This document shows positions 8,993 through 18,345 of a stretch of DNA of 64,000 nucleotides, piece after piece. Position 1 is the first letter of the stretch. Every line of letters begins with the position of its first letter. Under the pieces are notes generated by a model that did not search any database, was not told the origin of the DNA, and worked only from the letters and a program-made list of their open reading frames with translations. A program made the position numbers and the translations under genes. The stretch is from Exiguobacterium acetylicum DSM 20416 (GTDB lineage: Bacteria > Bacillota > Bacilli > Exiguobacteriales > Exiguobacteriaceae), in the NCBI RefSeq assembly GCF_000702605.1, contig NZ_JNIR01000001.1, positions 1,168,501 through 1,232,500 of the forward strand. The letters run 5' to 3'.

Positions 8993-9209
8993 AAACTCAC
9001 TAGCACCGCATCAAACCGGTGACTTACTCACACATGTTTCTCAATATCAGCGTAATGACCTGGGAGAGAAATGCAAAGTCACGAAAGCGTCAGGCTCAAT
9101 GCGAGTCTGGAACCGATTGTCTTAGCATGTTTCATATTGTTCAGGACTTGTCCTGCTCCTACATTCATTACCTTTTGAGGGCTATACCAAATTCAAGGGG
9201 GAAATGAAC

Positions 9210-9887
9210 ATGTCAGTTAAATTAACAGCCGAAAAACGCGAGGTACGTCCACGCTCACTCCGTAAACAATTACGTCATGAAGGAAAAGCTCTTGGTGTCG
9301 TGTATGGTTACAAAGTGGAAAGTACACCAATCTCATTCGAAGAAAAAGAATTGCTTAAAATCGTTCGAGAAAACGGTGAGAACATCTTGATTTCACTGAA
9401 ACTCGACGGTAAAAATATTAACGTCTTGATCAACCGTCGTGATATGGATGTCTTCACACCAACTGTCGATCACGTTGAATTCATCGCCGTTAAAATGGAT
9501 GAAGAGACAGAAGTCGAAGCAGACGTCGTACTCGTCGGCGAAGCAGCTGGCGCTAAAGTCGGTGGATTCCTGTCACAGACACTCTTTAAAGTAACAGTCG
9601 CAGCTACACCAGATAAATTACCAGAGAACGTCGAAGTCGACGTCACGAACCTCGAAATCGGCGATTCGATTTCTGTTGCTGATCTTCCAGAACAAAAAGA
9701 TTTCCGTATCGTCACAGAAGGCGACATTCAAGTCGCAGCTGTCGTCGAATCAACGCTTGAACAAGAGCTTGAGGAAATCGAAGAAGCAGAAGCTGAGGCA
9801 CAAGCGGAAGCTGGTGAAGACAACGAAGCGGAAGCTACGGAAGAGTCTTCAGAAGAAGCAAAAGAAGAGAACGAAGACAACAAATAA
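9210..9887 (+). CDS. ctc: 50S ribosomal protein L25 / general stress protein Ctc
   Basis: A bacterial L25 of the long TL5/CTC type (225 residues). The N-terminal domain binds 5S rRNA ([27 protein letters not shown]), followed by the CTC beta domain (about 95-185) and a long acidic Glu/Ala-rich tail typical of the family. Two ATGs are in frame at 9204 and 9210. The AGGGGG ribosome-binding site is only 2-3 bases from the first and about 8 from the second, so 9210 is chosen. A sigma-B-like promoter upstream suggests general stress induction. Confidence 0.93.
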   Translation: MSVKLTAEKREVRPRSLRKQLRHEGKALGVVYGYKVESTPISFEEKELLKIVRENGENILISLKLDGKNINVLINRRDMDVFTPTVDHVEFIAVKMDEETEVEADVVLVGEAAGAKVGGFLSQTLFKVTVAATPDKLPENVEVDVTNLEIGDSISVADLPEQKDFRIVTEGDIQVAAVVESTLEQELEEIEEAEAEAQAEAGEDNEAEATEESSEEAKEENEDNK

Positions 9888-9895
9888 GTCGTTTG

Positions 9896-9927
9896 ACGAT
9901 ACGCCCTTCGTGGCGTATCGTTTTTTT
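9896..9927 (+). terminator. Rho-independent terminator of ctc
   Basis: ACGATACGCC and GGCGTATCGT form a perfect 10-bp stem with a CTTCGT loop, followed by a run of T. Confidence 0.92.
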
Positions 9928-9986
9928 GTGTCTTGACAATAGACAGAAGATTGCCTAAAGTGAACAGCGTATCACCTATTACCATA

Positions 9987-10075
9987 TCCACTAGGGGAGC
10001 CCATTTGGCTGAGACGATTCACTTCGGACCCTTCGAACCTGATCTAGTTCATACTAGCGTAGGAAAGTGGAGCGA
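9987..10075 (+). promoter_or_regulatory. TPP riboswitch (THI element)
   Basis: The conserved core is present in order: ACTAGGGGAGCC, GGCTGAGA, GACCCTTCGAACCTGATCT, and the 3' part ATACTAGCGTAGGAAAGTGG. This is the thiamine pyrophosphate aptamer. The terminator at 10114-10150 and the downstream ykoEDC genes indicate control by premature termination when TPP is abundant. Confidence 0.95.
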
Positions 10076-10113
10076 TCACATCCAATGACTCCTGCTGCGC
10101 GCAGTTTTTCTGA

Positions 10114-10150
10114 GGACCGCTCTCTTTTTTACGGAGGGCGGTCTTTTTTG
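10114..10150 (+). terminator. Expression-platform terminator of the TPP riboswitch
   Basis: GACCGCTCTC pairs with GGAGGGCGGTC and is followed by six T. It lies between the TPP aptamer and the ykoE ribosome-binding site, the expected place for ligand-dependent termination. Confidence 0.85.
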
Positions 10151-10182
10151 GCGTCTCCCCCATTCTAAGGAGGACGTACCTA

Positions 10183-10755
10183 ATGCAAAACTGGAAAATG
10201 AAAGAAATCATGGTCATGATGATGCTCGCCGTCGCTTGCGGGGTCATCTATCTTGGTTGGTCAACACTCTGGTTACCGATGTCTGCGATCTTCGGACCGG
10301 TCGGTGCCAACTGGATGTTTGGGATCTGGATCATCGCGAGCCCGCTCGTCGCAGCAATCATTCAAAAACCAGGTGCCGCTCTCATCGCGGAAATCGTCGC
10401 GGCAGCCGTCGAGCTGTTCACGGGTAGTCACTTTGGTTTATCGGCTCTTCTAATCGGGGTATGCCAAGGGCTTGGTGCGGAACTCGTCTTTGCGATGACG
10501 CGTTATCGCCGTTATGACACATGGACATTGATGTTATCGGGTGTTGGAGCCGCGATTGGTAGCATTGTCTATAGTCTGATCGCGAACGGATTCGGTTACT
10601 ACACGACGACGACGTTGCTTGCGACAACTGGCTTACAATTAATTAGTGGCGCATTACTGGGCGGCTTGCTTGCAGCGATTCTCGTCCGTCGCCTTGTTGC
10701 GACCGGTGTCTTGAACGGGTTTGCGGCCGGACGTGCGAAACGGGAAGTCGCATGA
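10183..10755 (+). CDS. ykoE: Hydroxymethylpyrimidine/thiamine ECF transporter, substrate component YkoE
   Basis: A polytopic membrane protein of 190 residues with five to six hydrophobic segments. It is the S-component of an energy-coupling-factor importer for thiamine or its pyrimidine precursor (YkoE family). The TPP riboswitch directly upstream and the ATPase and T-component genes directly downstream support the substrate. The start ATG follows TAAGGAGGACGTACCTA. The ykoD start overlaps its stop (ATGA). The ykoF gene that precedes ykoE in Bacillus subtilis is absent. Confidence 0.9.
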   Translation: MQNWKMKEIMVMMMLAVACGVIYLGWSTLWLPMSAIFGPVGANWMFGIWIIASPLVAAIIQKPGAALIAEIVAAAVELFTGSHFGLSALLIGVCQGLGAELVFAMTRYRRYDTWTLMLSGVGAAIGSIVYSLIANGFGYYTTTTLLATTGLQLISGALLGGLLAAILVRRLVATGVLNGFAAGRAKREVA

Positions 10756-12281
10756 TTATTGTCGACGACCTCAGCATCCGCTATCCGGGTCAGATGAAAT
10801 CGGTGCTCGATCATGTATCGCTGACGATCGAACAAGGAACGACCCTTTTGCTTGGACGCAGTGGGAGTGGCAAGACGACACTGCTTCATGCCCTAGCCGG
10901 ACTGACACCGGAGACGATTGAAGTCGAACAGACTGGTACCGTTACCCGGTCCGGTTCGGTCGGAGTCTTATTTCAAAATCCAGAAGAACAGTTCTGCATG
11001 GAAACGATCGGACGCGAAATCGCTTTTAGTTTAGAAAACCGGTCGATTCCAAGTGCGGAGATGGAGGAACGAATTGAACGCTTACTCGCACTCGTCGGTC
11101 TCCCTCTCCCCTTCTCGACACCGATCGCGAGTCTATCCGGGGGGATGAAACAGCGCCTCGCGCTCGCCGCGGTCCTAGCGCTCGAGCCGACGATCTTATT
11201 ACTCGATGAACCAACAGCCCAGATTGATCCAATCGGACAACACGAGCTGATGGCGTTGATCTTTCGGATTCAGAAAGAACACGATTTAACGATCGTCTTG
11301 ATCGAGCACCAACTCGATGTCTGTTTACCGTACATCGACCAGATCGTCTTACTTGAGGACGGATCGATTACTGCGACGGCGCATCCGCAGGATTTGTTCC
11401 CGCAGGCTTATACAGAGCTTCAATCGAAAGGCATCGCTGTTCCTTCTTTGTATCCGTACACGTTAGAGACGTTACCCATAGATGGACCACAAGCAGCGCG
11501 ACTTCACGTGCTTCCTCCAGTCGCTACAGCAGGCATTCCCGTGTTACACGTTGCTGCATTATCGACGAAAGCCCCTTACCCGCTGACCGATGCGACATTT
11601 TCCCTGCAGACAGGAGAATGGGTGATGCTGCTCGGGGCAAACGGATCCGGGAAAAGTACGTTGCTTGCAACACTCGGTCGGTTGCTTCCCCATCGTGGAA
11701 CATATCGGTTCCAGGAACGTCCGGCTCAGCGTTACTCCCGGAGACGCTTTTATGAGCACGTCGGCTATGTCTTTCAACAACCGGATCTGCAGTTTCTCAA
11801 GCTGACGGTTGAAGCGGAAATCGACTGGAGTCACCGAGCAGCGACGAGTGATGAGCGCACGACGTTGCTCGAACGGCTGGAACTCGCATCCGTCAAACAG
11901 CAGTCACCGCTTGCGCTTAGTACGGGGCAACAACGACGGCTCAGCGTCGCGACGATGCTCGGGCAGGCGAAGGATTTGTTGTTGCTCGATGAACCAACGT
12001 TCGGACAGGATGGATTGACGACGCGGCGGCTCATGAAACAGTTGTTGACGGAACAACAGAACGGAACGACACTCGTCATGGCAACGCACGACATGGAACT
12101 CGTCGCCCGATACGCAAATCGTGTCCTCGTCATGGAGCAAGGGCGGATTGCTTTTGACGGGTGTCCGAACGAGTTGTTCGCTGACGTTCCGTTACTCGAA
12201 CGCTGTCAGCTACAACGCCCACTTTCGTACCAATTCCAGGAGGTGAAACGCGATGCAGACGAACGCGTCATCGTTCGCTAA
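10752..12281 (+). CDS. ykoD: ECF transporter ATPase with two ABC domains (YkoD)
   Basis: A fused dual ATPase (509 residues) powering the thiamine-precursor ECF transporter. Domain 1 has Walker A GRSGSGKTT (about 35-43), signature LSGGMKQR and Walker B LLLDEPTAQ. Domain 2 has Walker A GANGSGKST (about 295-303), a divergent signature LSTGQQRR (about 388) and LLLDEPTFGQ. The 3' end overlaps the start of ykoC by 29 bp, indicating tight coupling. Such fusions correspond to the two EcfA subunits of other systems. Confidence 0.92.
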   Translation: MIIVDDLSIRYPGQMKSVLDHVSLTIEQGTTLLLGRSGSGKTTLLHALAGLTPETIEVEQTGTVTRSGSVGVLFQNPEEQFCMETIGREIAFSLENRSIPSAEMEERIERLLALVGLPLPFSTPIASLSGGMKQRLALAAVLALEPTILLLDEPTAQIDPIGQHELMALIFRIQKEHDLTIVLIEHQLDVCLPYIDQIVLLEDGSITATAHPQDLFPQAYTELQSKGIAVPSLYPYTLETLPIDGPQAARLHVLPPVATAGIPVLHVAALSTKAPYPLTDATFSLQTGEWVMLLGANGSGKSTLLATLGRLLPHRGTYRFQERPAQRYSRRRFYEHVGYVFQQPDLQFLKLTVEAEIDWSHRAATSDERTTLLERLELASVKQQSPLALSTGQQRRLSVATMLGQAKDLLLLDEPTFGQDGLTTRRLMKQLLTEQQNGTTLVMATHDMELVARYANRVLVMEQGRIAFDGCPNELFADVPLLERCQLQRPLSYQFQEVKRDADERVIVR

Positions 12282-12975
12282 ACTCAATCCTGTCATCAAA
12301 GGTAGCGGATTATTTTTGATCATGTTCGCTCTAATCGCAACGAATGACTGGGGCAAGACGTTGGTATTCCTAAGTTTTGCTATCGCTCTGCTACTCCTCT
12401 CCGGGTGGGGTCCTCGCGATTTCTTGAAACGACTCGCACCTTACAGTCTATTATTCTTATTGACGTTCTGGATGATGGCAGCCTACGGCAAAGGAACGAA
12501 TCCTCTATGGTCGTTTGGTTGGTTTCATGTCACATCGGAAAGTGTCATGCACGGCTGGTTACTTGCCTTACGGATGGCAACGTTCGTCTGCTTAAGTTTC
12601 GCTTTCGTCACGACGACCGATGCGATCCGGTTCGTGATGAGCTTGATTCACCAAGCAAAGGTATCGCCTCGCTTCGCGTACGGATTTCTTGCCGGGATCC
12701 GCTTTCTTCCACATTTGGTCGAAGAAGTCCGCGTCTTACGGCAAGTCCGGATGATTCGGAACGTTCACAGTCGCTTTCCTGGTGATGCGTTCCTATCAAT
12801 CGGCTTACCGCTCTTCTCGCGATCGATTCAGCGGGCAGAACGGATGGCAATCGCTTTCGAAGCCCGTCATTTTTCAGCAGAACGGACATATTATGAAGTG
12901 CCAGTCGTTCAGCGCCAGGATGTTATCTATCTCATGGTCATCCTCCTGTTCATCAGTCTTGTCTTTTGGCTATGA
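12253..12975 (+). CDS. ykoC: ECF transporter transmembrane coupling component (YkoC/EcfT)
   Basis: The T-component (240 residues) that couples the YkoD ATPase to YkoE. It has hydrophobic segments at about 15-65, 80-120 and the C-terminus, and the CbiQ/EcfT-type Ala-Arg-rich coupling segment around RAERMAIAFEARHF. The start ATG is preceded by CCAGGAGGTGAAACGCG inside the end of ykoD. It closes the riboswitch-controlled operon, although the next gene follows after only 55 bp and may be co-transcribed. Confidence 0.9.
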   Translation: MQTNASSFAKLNPVIKGSGLFLIMFALIATNDWGKTLVFLSFAIALLLLSGWGPRDFLKRLAPYSLLFLLTFWMMAAYGKGTNPLWSFGWFHVTSESVMHGWLLALRMATFVCLSFAFVTTTDAIRFVMSLIHQAKVSPRFAYGFLAGIRFLPHLVEEVRVLRQVRMIRNVHSRFPGDAFLSIGLPLFSRSIQRAERMAIAFEARHFSAERTYYEVPVVQRQDVIYLMVILLFISLVFWL

Positions 12976-13030
12976 TTACCACCACCCGTATCCGGGTACA
13001 TTCTAGCAAGACAGATTGAAGGAGAACGAC

Positions 13031-14062
13031 ATGAAACGAATCCTCTTGATTGGTGCAGGACACGCTCACCTGCATTGCATTACCAATGGACCAACAGAAG
13101 ACGTCGAGTGGCTGATTTTAAATGCCTCGACGTACCAATATTACTCAGGCATGTACTCCGGACTTGCTGACGGAACGTACGATATCGATGAGATCCGTAT
13201 CGACGTCGCCGCACTGTGTCGCGCCAATGATAAACAGTTCATCGAAGAGACCGTCATCAAAATCGACCCCGATGAAAAGGTCGTCTTCGGTGCATCCGGC
13301 AGACGCTATACCTATGACGTCGTCTCGACGAATATCGGCTCGTTCGATTGGTCGGAAGACACGACACGATTATCGATCAAACCGAACTACCGGTTACCGG
13401 ATACATTAAAGCGTCTGCAACAAGCAAAGTGTCCGGTCGTGATTGGAAGCGGTGCAGCGGCCGTCGAGATGGCGGCGTCCTTAAAAGCAGCGGGTGTGCC
13501 GATCACCCTGATCACGGATCCAGAGTTACTTTCAGGACACCCAGCAGCGGAAGCCATTACACGACGCTTACAAGAACTCGATGTTCATTGGATTCGAGAA
13601 CGGTCACTGAACGAGTCGTCTCCTCTCCGCTTTTCACATCACCCGCCAATCGAGTCGGATGCGCTCGTCCGCTTGACGGGTGCGAAAGCTCCGGCATTGT
13701 TTGCGGACAGTAAGCTCTATACGGAAGACGGATTCCTACTTGTCAATGAGCAGTTGCAAGCGCTCGATCATCCAAGTCTGTTTGCTGCGGGTGACGCGGC
13801 GACCCTCGTCGCTTATCCCGATATTCCAAAGAACGGCGTCACAGCTGTCCGGCAAGCACCGATCTTACTGGCAAACCTCTTGCGGTATGTCAAAGAAGAA
13901 ACGTTGCGATCCTATCGTCCGCAAACGAACTATTTGACGATTTTATCGATGGGACCACGTCATGCGGTTTCCCTGTATGGTAATCATTATTCGACACTGC
14001 CGTTCGGTTGGTACCTGAAGCGTTGGATTGATCAACGGTTCATGCGGAAGTATCGCCCTTAA
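13031..14062 (+). CDS. FAD-dependent pyridine nucleotide-disulfide-type oxidoreductase
   Basis: A flavoprotein of 343 residues resembling NDH-2-like oxidoreductases. The FAD dinucleotide-binding motif LLIGAGHAHLH is at the N-terminus, an NAD(P)-binding motif VIGSGAAAVEMA at about 136-147, and the C-terminal FAD motif LFAAGDAATL follows. No CxxxxC redox pair is seen, so it is not a disulfide reductase. No C-terminal membrane anchor is obvious. Start 13031 is chosen because GAAGGAGAACGAC precedes it. It lies 55 bp after ykoC and ends in a strong terminator, so it may share the thiamine operon transcript; a link to thiamine is inference only. Confidence 0.8.
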   Translation: MKRILLIGAGHAHLHCITNGPTEDVEWLILNASTYQYYSGMYSGLADGTYDIDEIRIDVAALCRANDKQFIEETVIKIDPDEKVVFGASGRRYTYDVVSTNIGSFDWSEDTTRLSIKPNYRLPDTLKRLQQAKCPVVIGSGAAAVEMAASLKAAGVPITLITDPELLSGHPAAEAITRRLQELDVHWIRERSLNESSPLRFSHHPPIESDALVRLTGAKAPALFADSKLYTEDGFLLVNEQLQALDHPSLFAAGDAATLVAYPDIPKNGVTAVRQAPILLANLLRYVKEETLRSYRPQTNYLTILSMGPRHAVSLYGNHYSTLPFGWYLKRWIDQRFMRKYRP

Positions 14063-14088
14063 AAGCGTGCGCCGGCGCACGCTTTTTT
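14061..14088. terminator. Rho-independent terminator after the flavoprotein gene
   Basis: AAAGCGTGCGCC and GGCGCACGCTTT form a near-perfect palindrome followed by T on the plus strand (and A before it on the other side), so it may act in both directions. Confidence 0.88.
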
Positions 14089-14095
14089 CTGTACA

Positions 14096-14130
14096 CAAAA
14101 ACAAGCCGTGGACGGGTGTCCATGGCTTGT
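14096..14130 (-). terminator. Rho-independent terminator of the alpha/beta hydrolase gene
   Basis: On the minus strand ACAAGCCATGGAC pairs with GTCCACGGCTTGT, followed by a T-run, just beyond the stop at 14135. Confidence 0.85.
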
Positions 14131-14134
14131 TAGA

Positions 14135-14953
14135 TTAGACGGTTTGATTTCCTTTGACGTATGACAGTAATGTCTCGTTGAACTTCTCTTGTTCATCAAG
14201 CAACATGCCGTGTCCACTCTCTTCGAAGACTTCAAGGCGTGCATGTGGAATTTCCTTTTGCATTTCTTCCGCGAACTCGAACGGACAAACTTGGTCTTTT
14301 TTACCGTGGATGATCAACGTATCGACTTTGATGTTCTCGAGTTTTCCACGTAAGTCTTCGTCACGTAAGGCGATTGCTGACTGAATCGTACCGTGGGACG
14401 AAGCGGCGATACTAAGTCCATGGAACCATTGTTGGAGTGGTTCTGGATGTTCCTTCGCAAAGAAGATTTCCCCGAATCCTTTGAGCATCGACGGACGATC
14501 CTGTTTCGTGTCGGCAATCAACGCATCGACTTCTTCTTTTGTCATTCCGTATGGATAACCGTCTCGCTGTGTAAAGACAGGTGCTGCAGCTCCTGCGAGA
14601 ACGAGCTTACTGACTTTTGAATCCCCGTATTGTAAGAGATAGGACAAGGCGATTCCTCCTCCCATCGAGAAACCAAGCAACGTGACGTTCGATAATTTCA
14701 GCTGTTCGATGACTTCATTGATATCGGACGCCATCGTCTTGTAATCATATCCCGTTGCCGGTGCATCTGATTTACCATAACCGCGATAATCGATTCCGAC
14801 GTAACGGTATCCTTCTTCGACGAGCAGATTTTTTTGATACTCGAACATGTTATTGTTTGCCGGCCAGCCGTGTAGAAAGACGACTGGTTGACCCGATCCG
14901 ACGTCCTCGACGTAAATCTTCGTGCCATCAACCGCTTGAATGAATGTACCCAT
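14135..14953 (-). CDS. Alpha/beta hydrolase (non-heme haloperoxidase/esterase-like)
   Basis: An alpha/beta-hydrolase fold enzyme of about 272 residues. The oxyanion segment HGWPANN, the nucleophile elbow GFSMGGG (Ser), the acid in IIHGKKDQVCP (Asp) and the catalytic His in ESGHGM are all present, so the triad is complete. The sequence resembles perhydrolase or haloperoxidase-like esterases; the substrate is unknown. The start is the second of two adjacent ATGs after GGGGGTTTT; a longer form from 14992 lacks a ribosome-binding site. Monocistronic. Confidence 0.82.
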   Translation of the reverse strand: MGTFIQAVDGTKIYVEDVGSGQPVVFLHGWPANNNMFEYQKNLLVEEGYRYVGIDYRGYGKSDAPATGYDYKTMASDINEVIEQLKLSNVTLLGFSMGGGIALSYLLQYGDSKVSKLVLAGAAAPVFTQRDGYPYGMTKEEVDALIADTKQDRPSMLKGFGEIFFAKEHPEPLQQWFHGLSIAASSHGTIQSAIALRDEDLRGKLENIKVDTLIIHGKKDQVCPFEFAEEMQKEIPHARLEVFEESGHGMLLDEQEKFNETLLSYVKGNQTV

Positions 14954-15107
14954 CATAAAACCCCCATAGTAATAGATTGACCGTGCATGCATCTATTATT
15001 CCCGAGTCAAGGGATGTCAAACATCTTGATGTTAAAGCATTATAGAAAATTCTGTCTATTATAGAAATTATGGTAAAATATAGTCATTAAGATGAAGGAG
15101 GTTTTTC

Positions 15108-16375
15108 ATGAGACGCTATATACATACCGGTATTCTCGCAGGCGCAGTCCTACTTGCTGGATGTGGAAAAGAACAATACTTAGACCTTACATATGATGCC
15201 AATTACTGGGGCGGTATTTCGACTACTTTTAATGGGCAAGAGATACCGGATCTCCCTAAAAAACAAACGGCTGCTTTATTGAAAATTTGTCAGCAAAAAC
15301 CGGACTTGACGCGCTTACCTGATCGATATGTGCAACACGAAGGGTTTGACTTATACTTCCTGCCTCCGAATGTCCAAGGGCGCGAATTCCAACACGTTCG
15401 TTTCTTGTCAGATAAAAAAAGGACTATCTGGCGTGTCAGCCGATTCGCCACGCGGATTATGCGGTCCATCAGATCAAGCGAAGTGATTATCCATTCGTCG
15501 ATTGGTCAAAACAACCGCTTAAAGCCAAATCGACAGTCGTTCGCTTTAAACCTGTCCCAAAAGAAATCACGGATCAACAAAAACAGGAAAACGAAGATCA
15601 GAAAGAAATAAAAGAGCTCGGACGGTACCTCTTCCCGTCCTATCAACTATCTTTGCCACCAGAAGGACAACTCGTCGTCTACATGAAAGAGAAAGGCAAA
15701 GATAAAGAACAAACACTCTTTGAGACGACCGAGTCACTATCCGGTTCCGAATTGAATTTAGCTTTTCGCGTTAGTCCGACTGGTGGTTTCCAACAATCGT
15801 CGATTGAGCTGATGTTCAGTGGTGACCGTGTCGGATTCCCTTCGACGATTCAAGAATATATGAATGGACAAATCTATCAGATTGAGCGGAAGCAACTGCT
15901 GGATACGATTGCGACAGGTCAGACCGTCCAGTTCGCGACCGTTCGGAAACAAGAGGACGGAAAAGTCGTCCAAGAAACATCGATTTATTTGCGTTTTAAT
16001 AAAACTTATAAAAAACCTGTGAATTACGATTATGGATTCCTTCAAGCATCCTCAAGCAATTATGTCGGTTTCATCCATCAATCACCGAAACAGCTCATCG
16101 ATAGCGATTATAAGTTCGTCTCAGCAATTCCTGACAAGCTAGCGAAAAAAATCGCTCAGGAATTAAAAGAGACCGAAGTGATGGAGCCACAAGGGACAAA
16201 ACTAAAGCAGAAAAAATTGACGTTGATGCGCGAAGGGAAAAGCCAAATGTTCGAGCTATTCGAACGCAAACGCGCCAAAAAACTTGAAATCTATGTTGTC
16301 AAACCAGGATCAAAAAACGGTGCGAAGCTGTCGGGTACGACAAGTGAAGCACTCAGTGAGGTGCTCAATCAATGA
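15108..16375 (+). pseudogene. Putative lipoprotein interrupted by a frameshift in an A7 tract
   Basis: The N-terminus has a lipoprotein signal ending in the lipobox LLAGC. The frame is coherent to SDKK at about residue 104, then enters an unrelated tail ending near 15611. From the A7 run (15414-15420) the next frame reads DYLACQPIRHADYAVH and stays open to 16375. The reconstructed product has about 422 residues and parallels the next gene (421 residues; KKRYLYCQ aligns with KKDYLACQ). One added A, or slippage, restores the protein. Function unknown; expected on the outer face of the membrane. Promoter region 15030-15090 holds two ATTATAGAAA copies with a 19-bp period. Confidence 0.75.
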
Positions 16376-17637
16376 ACAAACGTTTCTGGATCGGACTCAC
16401 ACTCGGAGCAACGCTAGCATTAAGCGGTTGTCAAAGCGATGCGCCGAATTTCAAATGGGATTACTTATCGCAAATGTATGACGGAGGGCAATTCAACGAA
16501 AAAGAATCTCGTACCTTGTCAGCTAAAGAACGAACTGCCATCCAAAAAACGTGCGCGTCGAAAGTGAGCGATGCACCTACTGATTACGCTGTCGGCGATA
16601 TCTATTCCGTCATGATGACGAATCCGTTCGAAGATTATGAAGGTCAAACCGTTCGTTACGTGAAAGCTGGAAAGAAGAGATATTTATATTGTCAGACATC
16701 GTTTAAAGGCGGGTACTATCCATTACCAAAGAAAGACGATGTCTTCAAGAAGACTGCTCTGACTCAACAACGGAAGAACTTTAATGTGAAGCCTACTGTA
16801 TTAAAAAAAGACGACTGGTTTAATCCTGATGAGAAGATCGCAGATCATTCTGCTCGAACATTAGAACTTCCAGGATCAGGTTACCTCGTCATCGAGGCGA
16901 CGGATGTCACAAAAAAAGATACACGTACGACGTCTTTCGTATATACGAATTCTTTGACACCGTTCACCCGTGATGTCGATCTCTATCTCGTCTACAATCA
17001 ACAATTCGGTTCGACATACGACGTTTCGGTTCGAATACCACAGTTGTATGGTGGACGGCGTGCGGAACACCCGATCCATTCAATGAAACATCCAGGAAAG
17101 GTCCGGTTCATTCCGGGTGACGGAACACCCGAGCATTATGGAACGGTCATCGCAACGGAGAAAAACGGACGCGAATTCCGCTACGAATTATCGATTCGAC
17201 ACACGACGGAACAACCAACTGAACTCCAAGAACCGAATCAAACAACAGATGATCTTGTTGTGGATAATGAAGAAATGACGTTGATCCATCAAAGACAGTT
17301 CTCGCATGTCCGTTTTGAAGAAGATGATCAAGGAAATCGTATTTCGGAGAAAGGTCTCGATTGGGACCATATGATCATGATGACCAGTGATGAATCCGGG
17401 AAATTAAAAAAAGCAATCAAGACAAGTGAACAAGCTGACGTACGAGGAAAACGGGCGAAGTGGAAATATTTGACGTTCCGAGATGGAGTGAAAGGACAAC
17501 AATACGAAGTTTATCTCGATAAGCGTGTCAAAAAGACCGATGTTTATTTAAAAGATCCGAAGCGTGACGTGTCGATTCACCTATCAGCGACAGGTCGTGA
17601 CATCCTCCTTCCTTTGTTCGAGCAATACGAAAAATGA
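16372..17637 (+). CDS. Putative lipoprotein, intact paralogue of the preceding gene
   Basis: A 421-residue exported protein with a positively charged N-terminus, a hydrophobic stretch and the lipobox LALSGC, so probably lipid-anchored on the outer membrane face. The rest is hydrophilic, rich in Lys and Thr, without a domain I recognise. Similar length, an aligned RYVKAGKKRYLYCQ segment and a similar C-terminus (LSATGRDILLPLF against LSGTTSEALSEVL) mark it as a paralogue of the frameshifted gene at 15108. The start overlaps the previous stop by 4 bp (ATGA), so they form an operon. Confidence 0.8.
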   Translation: MNKRFWIGLTLGATLALSGCQSDAPNFKWDYLSQMYDGGQFNEKESRTLSAKERTAIQKTCASKVSDAPTDYAVGDIYSVMMTNPFEDYEGQTVRYVKAGKKRYLYCQTSFKGGYYPLPKKDDVFKKTALTQQRKNFNVKPTVLKKDDWFNPDEKIADHSARTLELPGSGYLVIEATDVTKKDTRTTSFVYTNSLTPFTRDVDLYLVYNQQFGSTYDVSVRIPQLYGGRRAEHPIHSMKHPGKVRFIPGDGTPEHYGTVIATEKNGREFRYELSIRHTTEQPTELQEPNQTTDDLVVDNEEMTLIHQRQFSHVRFEEDDQGNRISEKGLDWDHMIMMTSDESGKLKKAIKTSEQADVRGKRAKWKYLTFRDGVKGQQYEVYLDKRVKKTDVYLKDPKRDVSIHLSATGRDILLPLFEQYEK

Positions 17638-17638
17638 C

Positions 17639-17875
17639 TCACGCCATGAAGACGAGATGTTGCAACAAATAAATCAAGGAACACCAGAAGATGAAAGCAA
17701 TCCCCTCTCTTAACCACTCTTTACGCGTCAACGGTTCACGTAAGAAGGACACGCAAGCGAATAGTAAGACGAAGAAGTAGAGATAAATGAAGCCACCGCT
17801 CGTCAAGAAACCAAAGAGCAGGATCATACCACCGAGGACGGACAGGCTAGAGACGACAGGTTTACGATAGACCAT
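17639..17875 (-). CDS. Small membrane protein of unknown function
   Basis: A 78-residue protein with about three hydrophobic segments (residues 8-27, 28-45 and 59-76). No known family recognised. GAGGTGACACCGC precedes the ATG. It converges on the lipoprotein gene with a 1-bp gap, so no dedicated terminator fits between them. The terminator upstream at 17951 isolates it from the 17993 gene, so it has its own promoter in 17876-17950. Confidence 0.6.
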   Translation of the reverse strand: MVYRKPVVSSLSVLGGMILLFGFLTSGGFIYLYFFVLLFACVSFLREPLTRKEWLREGIAFIFWCSLIYLLQHLVFMA

Positions 17876-17950
17876 GCGGTGTCACCTCGCTTCATCTAGT
17901 TTGTTAGATTATACCCAGATTACGGAAAAAAATCTATTGTAATGTACTAG

Positions 17951-17990
17951 ACAACACCCCTTGAGAGGCGTCCTCCCAAGGGGTGTTGTT
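17951..17990 (-). terminator. Rho-independent terminator of the ABM-domain gene
   Basis: ACAACACCCCTTG (17951-17963) pairs perfectly with CAAGGGGTGTTGT (17978-17990), directly after the stop of the 17993-18322 gene. Either direction is possible since T-rich sequence lies on the plus side too. Confidence 0.75.
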
Positions 17991-17992
17991 GT

Positions 17993-18322
17993 TTATTCCA
18001 CGACGGCACTGTGATCAGCGACGATCGCATATTGCGTGACGGTATTCGACGTCACGAGCGGTTTGACTTCGGATGTTCCGTTATCCCGCTTATGGTGCAC
18101 GCCTTTGTACGCTTGACTCTCTTGCCATGCATGGAATGCTGCTTGATTCGACCATGTCGTCATGATCGTGACGATGTCTTCTTCTTCCTGACTGATATCG
18201 ACGAGGACTTGCATCCGGTGAAACCCTTCCATCCGTTCAATTCCTTTCGTCGTCTTAAAACGCGCTGCGACTTGATCTGCTGCACCTTTGACGACGTGTA
18301 ACTGGTTCATGACGATCCACAT
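17993..18322 (-). CDS. Antibiotic biosynthesis monooxygenase (ABM)/heme-degrading-monooxygenase-like protein
   Basis: A 109-residue dimeric alpha-beta barrel protein. The ABM pattern is clear: an N-terminal strand with a VVKGAADQVAARF helix, GFHRMQVLVD, then IVTIMTTWSNQAAFHAWQES. Homologues (HmoA/IsdG-like) degrade heme or act as small monooxygenases. GGGGGAAGTAAAC precedes the ATG. Its upstream region carries the palindrome TTTAGTATACTAAA and, beyond it, the right end of the IS605-type element. Confidence 0.75.
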   Translation of the reverse strand: MWIVMNQLHVVKGAADQVAARFKTTKGIERMEGFHRMQVLVDISQEEEDIVTIMTTWSNQAAFHAWQESQAYKGVHHKRDNGTSEVKPLVTSNTVTQYAIVADHSAVVE

Positions 18323-18345
18323 GTTTACTTCCCCCTTTTTTCGTC

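Noticed and set aside
9019-9207. 62-residue frame in the ctc leader
   Set aside because: It has no ribosome-binding site, an unnatural composition, and overlaps the ctc start region; the leader is more likely non-coding.
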